Of a stretch of DNA of 64,000 nucleotides, positions 7,781 to 16,551 are shown in pieces. Numbering within the stretch: the first letter of the stretch is position 1; each line of letters opens with the position of its first letter. The notes beneath the pieces were generated by a model, which was not told the DNA's origin, made no database searches, and worked only from the letters and a program-made list of their open reading frames with translations. Location of the stretch: the NCBI GenBank assembly GCA_016934535.1, contig JAFGSQ010000056.1, positions 1 to 64,000 on the forward strand, read 5' to 3'. This DNA is from a candidate division WOR-3 bacterium (GTDB lineage Bacteria; SDB-A). The translations under genes were made by a program, and so were the position numbers.

Positions 7781-10700
7781 TCAGAATCTGAATTCAGCCC
7801 AAAGATTAACTCCGACGTTCCTGATTTTTCTTCCCGTTTGCCTGTCTTCGTTGATGGAGTAAGTGCCGTTCATTCCTCCCGTGACGTTCTGAGAAAAATT
7901 ATAAGAAGCCATGGGAGAGATCGTGTAATTGGATCTGAATGAAATTATCTCTCCGGAGGTCCTGTAAAGTTCTTTTGCCGTATTGTAATTATAAGCGAGT
8001 GAAAAGGTCATCAGGCTGTTGAACTTGAGCGTCCTGCCGAAAAACGGCAGACCTCCCGGGGCTGAGAAACTGTAACCAACCGTCGCTGAATACGAATTGT
8101 TTTCCTGTCTGAGGTAGGTTTTAATGACGCCTATGTTGTCTATGTCGGTCTGTGTTTTTGTCGTCGAGAAATTAGTAAGAAATCCGTTTTTCCATCTTAC
8201 TTGCAAAGACAACAAAGGCGACAGATCTATCCCCAAAGTTGTTCTCGTAGGTTCCTGATCTTCTGGCCCCGATTTTGTCTTCGTGGTCGAAAAGCCGGTT
8301 GAAACGGTTGAACTTTCTATGGCTTTCAGTTTGAGCAGTTTTTGCAAATTTAAAAGACTGACTGTTAAACGCGGCCATGTGGTCGATTCAGTGTAAGTCA
8401 TGTTTCCTATATTGCCGCCGAAATTTCTTGACCAGGCAAAATGAACACCCGTTGTCAGATTGGGAAAACTGAGGCCGGAATTGCCTGTAAAACCATAGGT
8501 CCAGCCGAAATAATCGTTGGGAGATATATATTTACCCGTTTTTTCGGAGTCGATGTTTTCGACGAGTCCAAGTTGGTACTGCCAGTCAGGGATGCCGGTA
8601 AGTCTGTAAAGACGGGTCGTCCTCGTTCGTGAAACAGTTAAACTTAAAGGATTTATGTTGCGGCCCAACCGCCCGATGTTCATCAACAACCAGTGCGGAG
8701 ATCCGACTGTTGCAGATGAATCGCGATTTTCGTCCCTTATTTTTCCTACGAATTCCAGGGGTTGTACAAAACTTATAGAAGTGTTGAAAGAAAGAGTGTT
8801 GGTGTTTGAAACGTTGAAAATGTCGGTAGTATCGTATGTCATAATCAATTCGGGGCGGGAATCTTCCGAATAATTTGTTTCAAAGGATACTGTAGGTCTT
8901 ATAAAAGGAAGAGGAAGAGGTGTGTATCTGGCTGAAACTCTCTGAGTTTTCAATATCTGTCTCCCGAGAAAATATTCCGATATTTCAATGTCTCTGTTCT
9001 GGGAGATTGAATAAGTCAGATTAAGCGGTTTTAAAAGATTGTATCCGAGGGTCATAGTGGAATTCAGATTTCTCTGAAGAAGATTTTGCAGAAGCTGTCC
9101 CGACGTATCCGGAATCAGATGAGACGCGACTTTTGTGTAGGAATATGTGGAGGTAAAACTTATGTTGTTGAAGAACGTTCCGATTTCCTGTCCGGCGAAT
9201 TTTATTGTTTTAATTGAAGGGTTGTGCGACCAGGAGTAAGTAGCCGTTTTTACCCAGGACGAATCCGCTCTGTTGTAACTCAGATTGTTCACATTTGTCC
9301 ATGAGTAATTAAACCTTGAATGATCAATTACCAGAGAGGCAAGAAGATTTAGCGTTCTGCCGGATTTTGAAAAAGCAAAAGAGTAGTGACGCGTTTCCGA
9401 CGATGAAGATTTGTCGTTTGATTCATCCGGATTGAGTCTTATGTCCGATCCGGGATAGAATTTGGGGAGACTGTTGGTTTTCGAGTAAGAGGCGGTGAAG
9501 GGAAGCGACAACATCCATCTTGAAGGTAAAAATTTTCCGCCCTGAAAAATAGCTATTCCGGAATAATTCGTCGAGGTCGAGCCGCTGCCTCTTTCCTCTG
9601 TAATTCTCTGATAGTCGGCGCCATACTGGTAACCGGCAAGGTTTACAGTCAAGACATCTCCGAAAGACATCCCGACGTTGACGTTCGCGGCCATGCCTCT
9701 CTCACGGTAAGGAGAGATCAGCCGAAGGTCATCTATCCATATCTCACCGCCAAGGCCGGCCGTTTGATTCTGGCTGACAATGCTAATGGATGTCCTGTTT
9801 ATTTTTGTAAGGGAAGGTTTGTTAGCTCCGTATGTCGTGACGAAATAATTTCCGGAATTCCAAGTCCCGGAGGTGTCTCCTTCGATGGTTTTTTTCAATT
9901 CTATGAATTCATCGAACTCAATCGAAAGCTCCTGCCACCCATTCGGAACAGGCGTGCGGTATTCGTAGTAGGAAAGCGTGTCCCCGCCGAATTTAATTGA
10001 AAAATACCCGTTCTGTCCTTCTCCGTGAACGTAAACGAGCATTTTTCTGTAGTTGTTGTAATTATCTTCGAGTACGGTTGAATAATAGCAACTGGCTGAT
10101 CTGTTGTAACCGAGATTCCTAATGACAAAAGCGAGGGATTGTTCTTTTTTTGTGTTTCCGTAATTGTCTCTGCCCGGGTCGAACGGAGGCGTGTAATTCG
10201 GGTCGTCGTAATTGTTTCTCGTGGTGACTTCGAAGAACTCTTCAGGAAGAATTACCGCGGCGGAATCCACAGAAAAAACGTCGTTTCTTTTCCATCTGTT
10301 GCCGGACACTGAAATCCCGCCGAAAACCAGCGAGTCTGTGTTTGTAGTAAAGCTGTCGATCCAGATTCTGGCGTATCGCACTCTTTCCCAGTCCGGATAA
10401 CCGACGACAGTTCCTATACCGCTGTCGTGAAGAGGGATTTTGTATAGTCTCCAGCCGTTTCCTCTGTCTATGTCAAGAAAAGAAGTGTCGCCGGGAGAAA
10501 ACGAATATTCGACGTAGTCGCGCGAGAGATTTAGTATTCCGTCGCCGTTCAGATCTTCGGTGTCAAGTATTTTATTGCCCTCTGTTCCCTTGAGCTGTCT
10601 GTAAGTGGAAGAGTTTACGTCGTCAGGGTAATCGTCGTTCCATTCGTCGCCGGGAACATGATTGGCGTCTACGCCTTCGATGCCGTCCAGACCGAAATCT

Positions 10701-13369
10701 TCGCCTATGTCGAGAACGCCGTTTCTGTTTTTATCTTCGGTGTTGAGAATCCCGTTCCAGCCGGCAATCGAATCCGAAACTCCGGTTCTTCTAGCGACGT
10801 CCTCCGTTATACTGTAACCGAGGTCGATGTTAACTCTGCCCCCGTCTCCGTATACCCACACTTCGAGATATCTGAACTGAGACAAGTCGGCTCCCGTCTT
10901 TGATATACACTGCTGAATGGATACGAACGAGGCCGGGGACTGATTCCTCGGTTCGATTACGAGACTGAGAACCTGAATGTTGTCGTTTCTCTCCTGTTCG
11001 GGAAGATTGGGATATAAATGGCCTTTTGTGAACCAGTCGTTAGGGCTGTACCAGTAAATATGTCCAAGATCCGCCGTGTCAAGGTAAACAGGCGAGTTGT
11101 TTATTATTTCGTCGGGTATGCTTCCAAAATGCCAGTTTGCTCTGCTGACACCGAGATTCAGCGACATTTTGTTTCCATCCATATCGTCGAGATAGACAAA
11201 TCCCTTAGTGTTGGGATTAGGCATGGAAAACGCGACGGCGCCTCTTATGGAAAGATTGGACGGAACGGTAGAAGTGATAAACGGCAAAATATCGACGGCT
11301 TTGGTCATAAAAGAAGGGCTGAACGTCAGATTGGCGTCCATAGTAGCCATTGTGATGTTTCTCGGTTCGTTTCCGAGTTGAGGGTGTTCTTCTTTTGTGC
11401 TTATACTGCGGTACATAGTTGTCGCGCCAATGTTTATGGCCGGGGATATGCTGTAATTGAACCTGACACCGAGTAGAGATTTGTCTGCGAGGCTTATGAA
11501 AGGGGCGTATTGAAAATCTATATTTACCACAGCGTTTACGTCGTTGACCTTGTCGGTTATGAACGTGATTATCCCGATGTCGTAATCTATTGTGTAATCG
11601 ACGTTCCTCACAAGTCTTTCTCCGTTGATGGTTACGACTTCGGAACCTTCGAGTATGTTCATCGCTCCCAGGGAAAACACAGATCTTATTCCCTTGTAAG
11701 ACAAGACCAGTTTGTATTTTCTTCCGACGTTTGTAGAGGTCGTGTCGTAAATTATCGAATCCGGGTCAAGTAGTGCCGCGCTCGCGAAGGGCTTTTGAAG
11801 AGAGTCGGGAAAAGCGATAAATCCCCTGTCGTAATCTATGTATCCGTCGTCAATGTATCCGTTGTCATCGTCGTCCAGACCGAGCAGTCTCAAATAAGTA
11901 GTGGCGCCCTGTGTTTCTTCGTCAATACCTGAACCAGTATTATGTTTGAAAATTTTCAGCTCGAAACTGCCTGGGACAATCGCCGTGGACCTGAGTGAAT
12001 ATCTGTTTCTTATCTGCAAATCCCAGGTTGGATAATATGTCCTTTCGACTATCGGTTTTAATACTTTTATGTCGATGGTCTGAGATGTGTCGTATTGGTC
12101 CTGAACCGTACCTACGGTGTCTACTCTGTAAACCTGACCGCCGGGAACATTTCTTCTGTTAATGACATAACACACTCCGAGAGCGTAATTCTGATCCAAA
12201 GGAATCCTGAGTTCCAGAGTTTTGCTTTGATAATTGAAAATATAAAAATTGTCTGAGCCCGCTTCCTGAGGATCGAAATATCCGAGTGACATGACAGTGT
12301 CAGGATAAGGAGAAGCCGTGTAAAAGCGAAGTCTGCCTTTTATGGCGCCGGTCAAGGCGTTGTTTGTTCCGTTGTTGTCGTCAACCCAAACAATAAGCTT
12401 TGTTATTGAGTCGTATGGATTTATGTCGCCCAAAGAATCACCCGGCCGGCCTAACCAGAAGTATTGCCTTCTGATGTAATCAGTGTCCCAGAGTACTAGG
12501 GTGTCGACGGAAGCTCTGCCCACGAAAGTACGACGTTCAGCTTTTCCCTCTTCCTTTGTTGCTATTGCAGTGATATTTATTCCGGCTACCTGCATTTCTG
12601 ATTTTATTCCGAAAAGACCCATCTGGATCGGCGGCATTCCAATCAGTTCAGTGCCGGGAAGCGATAGCTGAGTGTGCCCCATTTCTATCAGGTGAATTAT
12701 TTCGTCCTGCTCACCCCTGTATTGCAGTCTTATTTTGTTTTTCAGATCCGCCTGAGCTTCACTGTTGTGATCGACAAAAACGTTAATCTTTTCTCCGATC
12801 GTGCCCTGGAGGTTGACGTTCAGTTGTTGTTTCATCTCAAGTTCCGGAAGGAAATCGTTCTGTGTGTATTCGGTCTGTATGGCGTTGAGATCGGTGGACT
12901 GGCTTCCTCCGAACTGGATTCGCTGGGACCCGCTGATTTTCAGATTGCCTCCCTGGCCGATGAAACCGGCAATCGCGCGAGGTATTCTTATGGGAAGATC
13001 GATGTCAGGTATCAGACCTTGATTGGAGAGGGTCTGCTGCTGCTGGAGAAAGCTCATTGTGTAATCTGCCAGTTTGTTTTTCAGTGTCGAAGAATAGGCA
13101 TAAGCTTTGTAATCTTTTACTGAGATAATATTTTCCGTCCACAGGGATAGGGAATCGTAATAAGCCTCTTCGATCAGCATTCCCCTGTCCGGCAGTATAG
13201 TCTGCCTGAATCGGAGTTTCGTCATGTTTCTGTAAACGTAATCTCTCATCATGCCGCCAATGCGGGAATTAAAATCAGTTGTCTGTGAGTTTATAGGAAA
13301 CGACGGCTGTAACAAAAAAGCCGCGGTCTGAAGCACCAGAAAAAATAAAGGTTTTCTTATTTTATTCAA
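7781..13369 (-). CDS. sprA: SprA/Sov-family outer-membrane protein (type IX secretion translocon)
   Basis: 1862 residues with a signal peptide (residues ~1-30). SprA-family traits are visible: long beta-rich stretches, the segment LEVWVYGDGGRVNIDLGYS, Asp-rich loops such as DDDDNGYIDDGYIDYDRG (~500) and LDTEDLNGDGI (~945), GYPDWERVRYARIWIDS, and a C-terminal third of repeated short strands ending in Phe. In Bacteroidetes SprA is a very large (~2400 residue) 36-stranded barrel that passes T9SS cargo across the outer membrane; this copy is shorter. Two proteins in the window have T9SS-like tails and are plausible cargo. Its ATG overlaps the upstream ferredoxin gene by eight bases. No other T9SS component is in the window. 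Confidence 0.88.
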   Translation of the reverse strand: MNKIRKPLFFLVLQTAAFLLQPSFPINSQTTDFNSRIGGMMRDYVYRNMTKLRFRQTILPDRGMLIEEAYYDSLSLWTENIISVKDYKAYAYSSTLKNKLADYTMSFLQQQQTLSNQGLIPDIDLPIRIPRAIAGFIGQGGNLKISGSQRIQFGGSQSTDLNAIQTEYTQNDFLPELEMKQQLNVNLQGTIGEKINVFVDHNSEAQADLKNKIRLQYRGEQDEIIHLIEMGHTQLSLPGTELIGMPPIQMGLFGIKSEMQVAGINITAIATKEEGKAERRTFVGRASVDTLVLWDTDYIRRQYFWLGRPGDSLGDINPYDSITKLIVWVDDNNGTNNALTGAIKGRLRFYTASPYPDTVMSLGYFDPQEAGSDNFYIFNYQSKTLELRIPLDQNYALGVCYVINRRNVPGGQVYRVDTVGTVQDQYDTSQTIDIKVLKPIVERTYYPTWDLQIRNRYSLRSTAIVPGSFELKIFKHNTGSGIDEETQGATTYLRLLGLDDDDNGYIDDGYIDYDRGFIAFPDSLQKPFASAALLDPDSIIYDTTSTNVGRKYKLVLSYKGIRSVFSLGAMNILEGSEVVTINGERLVRNVDYTIDYDIGIITFITDKVNDVNAVVNIDFQYAPFISLADKSLLGVRFNYSISPAINIGATTMYRSISTKEEHPQLGNEPRNITMATMDANLTFSPSFMTKAVDILPFITSTVPSNLSIRGAVAFSMPNPNTKGFVYLDDMDGNKMSLNLGVSRANWHFGSIPDEIINNSPVYLDTADLGHIYWYSPNDWFTKGHLYPNLPEQERNDNIQVLSLVIEPRNQSPASFVSIQQCISKTGADLSQFRYLEVWVYGDGGRVNIDLGYSITEDVARRTGVSDSIAGWNGILNTEDKNRNGVLDIGEDFGLDGIEGVDANHVPGDEWNDDYPDDVNSSTYRQLKGTEGNKILDTEDLNGDGILNLSRDYVEYSFSPGDTSFLDIDRGNGWRLYKIPLHDSGIGTVVGYPDWERVRYARIWIDSFTTNTDSLVFGGISVSGNRWKRNDVFSVDSAAVILPEEFFEVTTRNNYDDPNYTPPFDPGRDNYGNTKKEQSLAFVIRNLGYNRSASCYYSTVLEDNYNNYRKMLVYVHGEGQNGYFSIKFGGDTLSYYEYRTPVPNGWQELSIEFDEFIELKKTIEGDTSGTWNSGNYFVTTYGANKPSLTKINRTSISIVSQNQTAGLGGEIWIDDLRLISPYRERGMAANVNVGMSFGDVLTVNLAGYQYGADYQRITEERGSGSTSTNYSGIAIFQGGKFLPSRWMLSLPFTASYSKTNSLPKFYPGSDIRLNPDESNDKSSSSETRHYSFAFSKSGRTLNLLASLVIDHSRFNYSWTNVNNLSYNRADSSWVKTATYSWSHNPSIKTIKFAGQEIGTFFNNISFTSTYSYTKVASHLIPDTSGQLLQNLLQRNLNSTMTLGYNLLKPLNLTYSISQNRDIEISEYFLGRQILKTQRVSARYTPLPLPFIRPTVSFETNYSEDSRPELIMTYDTTDIFNVSNTNTLSFNTSISFVQPLEFVGKIRDENRDSSATVGSPHWLLMNIGRLGRNINPLSLTVSRTRTTRLYRLTGIPDWQYQLGLVENIDSEKTGKYISPNDYFGWTYGFTGNSGLSFPNLTTGVHFAWSRNFGGNIGNMTYTESTTWPRLTVSLLNLQKLLKLKAIESSTVSTGFSTTKTKSGPEDQEPTRTTLGIDLSPLLSLQVRWKNGFLTNFSTTKTQTDIDNIGVIKTYLRQENNSYSATVGYSFSAPGGLPFFGRTLKFNSLMTFSLAYNYNTAKELYRTSGEIISFRSNYTISPMASYNFSQNVTGGMNGTYSINEDRQTGRKIRNVGVNLWAEFRF

Positions 13370-14279
13370 TATTTCTTTTCTTGCCGCCGACAGCCTGAAA
13401 TATCTTTTTAAACAAAAATTCGAAGTTCTCGTTCAAGCCGAAATTGAGAGCGTTTTTTTTGCACACCTTCACGCATTCTCCGCACAGAAAACAATTGCCA
13501 GACACGACGGCTTTTTCAATGGGCAATTCGATGTGGCATACTTTTTCGCACAGTCCGCAGGAAGTGCAGGCGTCTTTGCTCAGCCTGACCCTGACAAGAC
13601 TGAAACGCCCGAAAAATGAAAAAACTGCTCCCACCGGACACGCCAGTCTGCAGAAAGGTCTTTTGGCGTAAATGGAAAAAACGAGGGTTAACAACAGTAT
13701 GGAAAGCTTGAGAGAAAACATCGATTGGGCGAGATCTCTTAATGCTGAACTTGCGGCTCCGAATGAAATCAGAGGTATTCCCGCTTCGAGAGAACCGACC
13801 GGGCAGAGTTTGCAGAACCAGGGTTCGCCCGTAACTGCTGGAAGAAAAACAATGGCGACGACGAATATCAGATATTTGAGATGAGTTGCAAAATGGGGTA
13901 TTTTGATCTTTGTTGTTTTTATTCTGTTCAGAAGAGTTTGTATCAATCCGAAAGGGCATAGCCATCCGCAGAAAAGCTTGCCGAAAATCAGTGAAATAGA
14001 AAGCATAAATCCGAGGACGAATTGAGGAATTATCATCTCTCCGGTCAAATGTTTATACGTAAATACATGCTGAGTGACGCCGACCGGACAGGCGAAAGTG
14101 GCTGAAGGGCAGCTGTGGCAGTTAATAAAAGGTGTACAGTAGCGTTTTGCCGGTCCCGTGTATATCCCCTGGCTGAAGCCTTTGAAATAGCTGTTAAAGG
14201 CGGCGAAAGAAATCACTCCAATGAGAGTCCGGAATTTTAAAAAAACTTCTGTTATTCTATTCCTATGCATGAAAGGCAT
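13362..14279 (-). CDS. NapH/CcoG-like membrane 4Fe-4S protein
   Basis: 305 residues. It has about five membrane helices with two polyferredoxin membrane motifs, FCGWLCPFGLIQ and FCRLACPVGAVFS, followed near the C-terminus by two classical 4Fe-4S sites (CTSCGLCEKVC and CFLCGECVKVC). An additional Cys cluster, CTPFINCHSCPSATFACPVG, sits near residue 50. Such proteins pass electrons between quinols or cytosolic donors and periplasmic partners. The partner is not evident here, because the neighbours are small membrane proteins and SprA. The start is ATG 14279 or ATG 14270 (MHRNRI), overlapping the upstream small gene by 28 or 19 bases. Confidence 0.85.
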   Translation of the reverse strand: MPFMHRNRITEVFLKFRTLIGVISFAAFNSYFKGFSQGIYTGPAKRYCTPFINCHSCPSATFACPVGVTQHVFTYKHLTGEMIIPQFVLGFMLSISLIFGKLFCGWLCPFGLIQTLLNRIKTTKIKIPHFATHLKYLIFVVAIVFLPAVTGEPWFCKLCPVGSLEAGIPLISFGAASSALRDLAQSMFSLKLSILLLTLVFSIYAKRPFCRLACPVGAVFSFFGRFSLVRVRLSKDACTSCGLCEKVCHIELPIEKAVVSGNCFLCGECVKVCKKNALNFGLNENFEFLFKKIFQAVGGKKRNIE

Positions 14280-14560
14280 ATCCTCGAAGCGTAAGATCTG
14301 TATTCAGACAGCTCGGAAACGATGACGGAGTTTTGATTATCTTTCAGCCCCGAGACGATCAGTTTAGCCGAAACCAGTAAAAGGTAAGCGAACAAAAAAA
14401 GCTTGAGCCATAATAATTTTTTCGAACGCATAAATCCTATGAACAACAGTGCGGCAAAAAATACAAAAAATATATTGACCGCGATGGGATTTGCAGGAAA
14501 AGGAACCAGGATTTTTGTGAAATATTTAAAAGTCATTACAAAATAATTCATCACAAACAT
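14252..14560 (-). CDS. Small membrane protein, unknown
   Basis: 102 residues, with two clear hydrophobic helices (about 22-44 and 48-70) and a short C-terminal tail containing CLSC. A good ribosome site, AGGTGAG, precedes the ATG on the minus strand, which supports it as a real gene despite its size. It overlaps the membrane ferredoxin by 28 bases, so the two are probably made together; it might be an accessory subunit of that electron-transfer protein (inference). No family recognised. Confidence 0.6.
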   Translation of the reverse strand: MFVMNYFVMTFKYFTKILVPFPANPIAVNIFFVFFAALLFIGFMRSKKLLWLKLFLFAYLLLVSAKLIVSGLKDNQNSVIVSELSEYRSYASRICLSCIGIE

Positions 14561-14605
14561 TAAATCTCACCTTTTTTAACCTGCAAGCAGGACTTTTTAT
14601 TCTGC

Positions 14606-14788
14606 TTATTTTTTTCTGAGAAACGGATACACCGCTAAAATTATAATTCCTATTGCGATTAAAACCCAGAATGCTTCGAAATTTGTTCCTCTGACGACAA
14701 ACTTGGATTTTGTAAAAAAACTGACCGCCTTGAGCGCTACGCCGGCGGTAAAAATTACAACGCCTGTTATTAAATCGCCTTTTTTCAT
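14606..14788 (-). CDS. Very small membrane protein, unknown
   Basis: 60 residues from the ATG at 14788 (a TTG six codons upstream, 14806, is an alternative). Two hydrophobic segments flank a short polar loop (SKFVVRGTNFEA), and it ends with basic residues (PFLRKK), as in a two-helix inner-membrane protein with both ends in the cytoplasm. No ribosome site is obvious. It is the first gene of the minus-strand run leading into sprA. Confidence 0.45.
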   Translation of the reverse strand: MKKGDLITGVVIFTAGVALKAVSFFTKSKFVVRGTNFEAFWVLIAIGIIILAVYPFLRKK

Positions 14789-14927
14789 AATTTCGCGAAT
14801 TCTCAAAAAAATTATTAACTGAATTTTCGCAAGAATTATGTAACATATACACTTTGAAAAGCATCAAGTCAACACAAAATCAACTCTGGAGTTTCCAATG
14901 AGTCTTTATTAGGTGTAAGGTTTATCC

Positions 14928-14955
14928 TTGACAGTTTAAGGACGTGTGGTAAAAT
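14928..14955 (+). promoter_or_regulatory. Sigma70-like promoter of the secD operon
   Basis: TTGACA (14928-14933), a 16-base spacer, then TAAAAT (14950-14955). Transcription would start near 14962, giving a leader of roughly 55 bases with the strong ribosome site AAGGAGGGAGG (14998-15008). Confidence 0.6.
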
Positions 14956-15017
14956 GTTTGACTTTATTATTGAATTTTTAATCCAAATAAATCTCTAAGG
15001 AGGGAGGACCCCTTATT

Positions 15018-16538
15018 ATGAAGAAAAGTCAGTTATGGAAGTTAATAGTAATCGTAGCGGCCATCGGAATATCTCTTTTTCAGTTGTCATTTTCTTACAG
15101 GTATTACAGCCTGCCCAGAGAAGAAAGATATTTGCCTGAAAATGCACCTCTGAGAATGAGGTCGATTAAGCTGGGATTGGACCTCGAAGGAGGTTCTCAT
15201 TTTCTGCTCGCGGTCGACACTTCGGGAACAGGCGGAACTGACATGGTCAATCAGGTCGTCGAGATACTTATGAGCCGCGTTGACAAATACGGCGTAAGCG
15301 AACCCGTTATTGAAGTTCAGGGAAAAAACAACATAGTGATAGAATTGCCGGGCGAAATGGATCCAATGATCGCCAAAAAGCTGATCGGTACAACCGCCAC
15401 TCTCGATTTCAGAGTCGCGAGAAGAGCCGAGGAACTGAGAAACATAATAGACAGAATCGACAGGGAAAACGAAGGCAGATTTTCAGCTCTTCTTAAAACA
15501 TTTCCCGGAGGTCAAAGTATAATATGCAGCGCAAGCGACTGGAAAGTTCTTGATTCCATGATTGTAGATGCCAGATCCAAAGGCATAGCGGATTCAGCGT
15601 CCGGGAAAGTCCTTCTCTGGAGCGTAGTCGAAGAAGGCGAAGATTTCGGAATACCAGATTACAGAGAACTTCTTCTGGTCAGTTCAGTCCCTGAAATACT
15701 CGGAGCCTCTATAGTTTCGGCAAGGGCTGCGCTGGGAACGAGCAACAGCCAGACAGAGCCGAGGGTAGACCTCGAAATAGGAGGCATGGCGAGAGCGGAT
15801 TGGGCGAGAGTCACCTCGGAAAATATAGGGAACAGAATAGCCATAGTTCTCGACAACGAGGTTTTTTCAGCCCCGGTAGTAAACAGCGCTTCGACGACAG
15901 GAAAATCGACCATTACCCTCGGACGTGGGACTCTCGACGACGCAAAAGCGCTCGCTTCAGTCCTTCAGGCCGGAAGAATGCCCGCGAGAGCGGACATCGA
16001 GGAAAGTTTTGTCATAGGACCCAGCCTCGGCGCCGATTCGATAAGGACAGGAATCAAGAGCCTGCTGATTGCCGCCGCTCTCATAATGCTAATTATGCTG
16101 GTATATTACAGGTTGAGCGGCCTTGTGGCGGATTTTACCCTGGTGCTCAACATGCTTTTCCTTCTGGCCATACTGTCTGCGTTCAATCTCACGCTAACTC
16201 TTCCCGGAATTGCAGGTCTGGTCCTTGTTATTGGAACGGCGGTTGACGCCAACGTACTCATTTTCGAGAGAATCAGAGAAGAACTTGAACAGAACAAGTC
16301 CGTAAAAAAGGCTGTTGAAACCGGGTTTTCAAAAGCCTTCATTACGATTCTCGACGCCAATGTCACCACTCTATTATCGGCTCTCATACTCTGGTGGTTT
16401 GGGAAGGGTCCGATAAGAGGATTCGCCGTTACTCTCAGCGTGGGGCTCATAGCGAACGTCTTCACGGCTGTTTTTATCAGCCGCTTCATTTTCGACACTT
16501 TATTGACTAAAGATAAAACACAGAAGCTGAGCATATAG
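15018..16538 (+). CDS. secD: Protein translocase subunit SecD
   Basis: 506 residues. The architecture is an N-terminal membrane anchor, the GLDLEGGSHFLLAV motif near residue 53, a periplasmic P1 domain, and five C-terminal membrane helices with the RND-type core (LPGIAGLVLVIGTAVDANVLIFERIREEL). With SecF it uses the proton or sodium gradient to pull exported chains through SecYEG. The gene has its own promoter and a very strong ribosome site. It is followed 13 bases later by secF, the usual order. Confidence 0.97.
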   Translation: MKKSQLWKLIVIVAAIGISLFQLSFSYRYYSLPREERYLPENAPLRMRSIKLGLDLEGGSHFLLAVDTSGTGGTDMVNQVVEILMSRVDKYGVSEPVIEVQGKNNIVIELPGEMDPMIAKKLIGTTATLDFRVARRAEELRNIIDRIDRENEGRFSALLKTFPGGQSIICSASDWKVLDSMIVDARSKGIADSASGKVLLWSVVEEGEDFGIPDYRELLLVSSVPEILGASIVSARAALGTSNSQTEPRVDLEIGGMARADWARVTSENIGNRIAIVLDNEVFSAPVVNSASTTGKSTITLGRGTLDDAKALASVLQAGRMPARADIEESFVIGPSLGADSIRTGIKSLLIAAALIMLIMLVYYRLSGLVADFTLVLNMLFLLAILSAFNLTLTLPGIAGLVLVIGTAVDANVLIFERIREELEQNKSVKKAVETGFSKAFITILDANVTTLLSALILWWFGKGPIRGFAVTLSVGLIANVFTAVFISRFIFDTLLTKDKTQKLSI

Positions 16539-16551
16539 GAGGATCCCGGAG

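Noticed and set aside
10658-12671. Several long plus-strand open frames opposite sprA (for example 11018-11476 and 12674-13123)
   Set aside because: They have no signal, domain or ribosome site and mirror the biased codons of sprA on the other strand; they are shadows.
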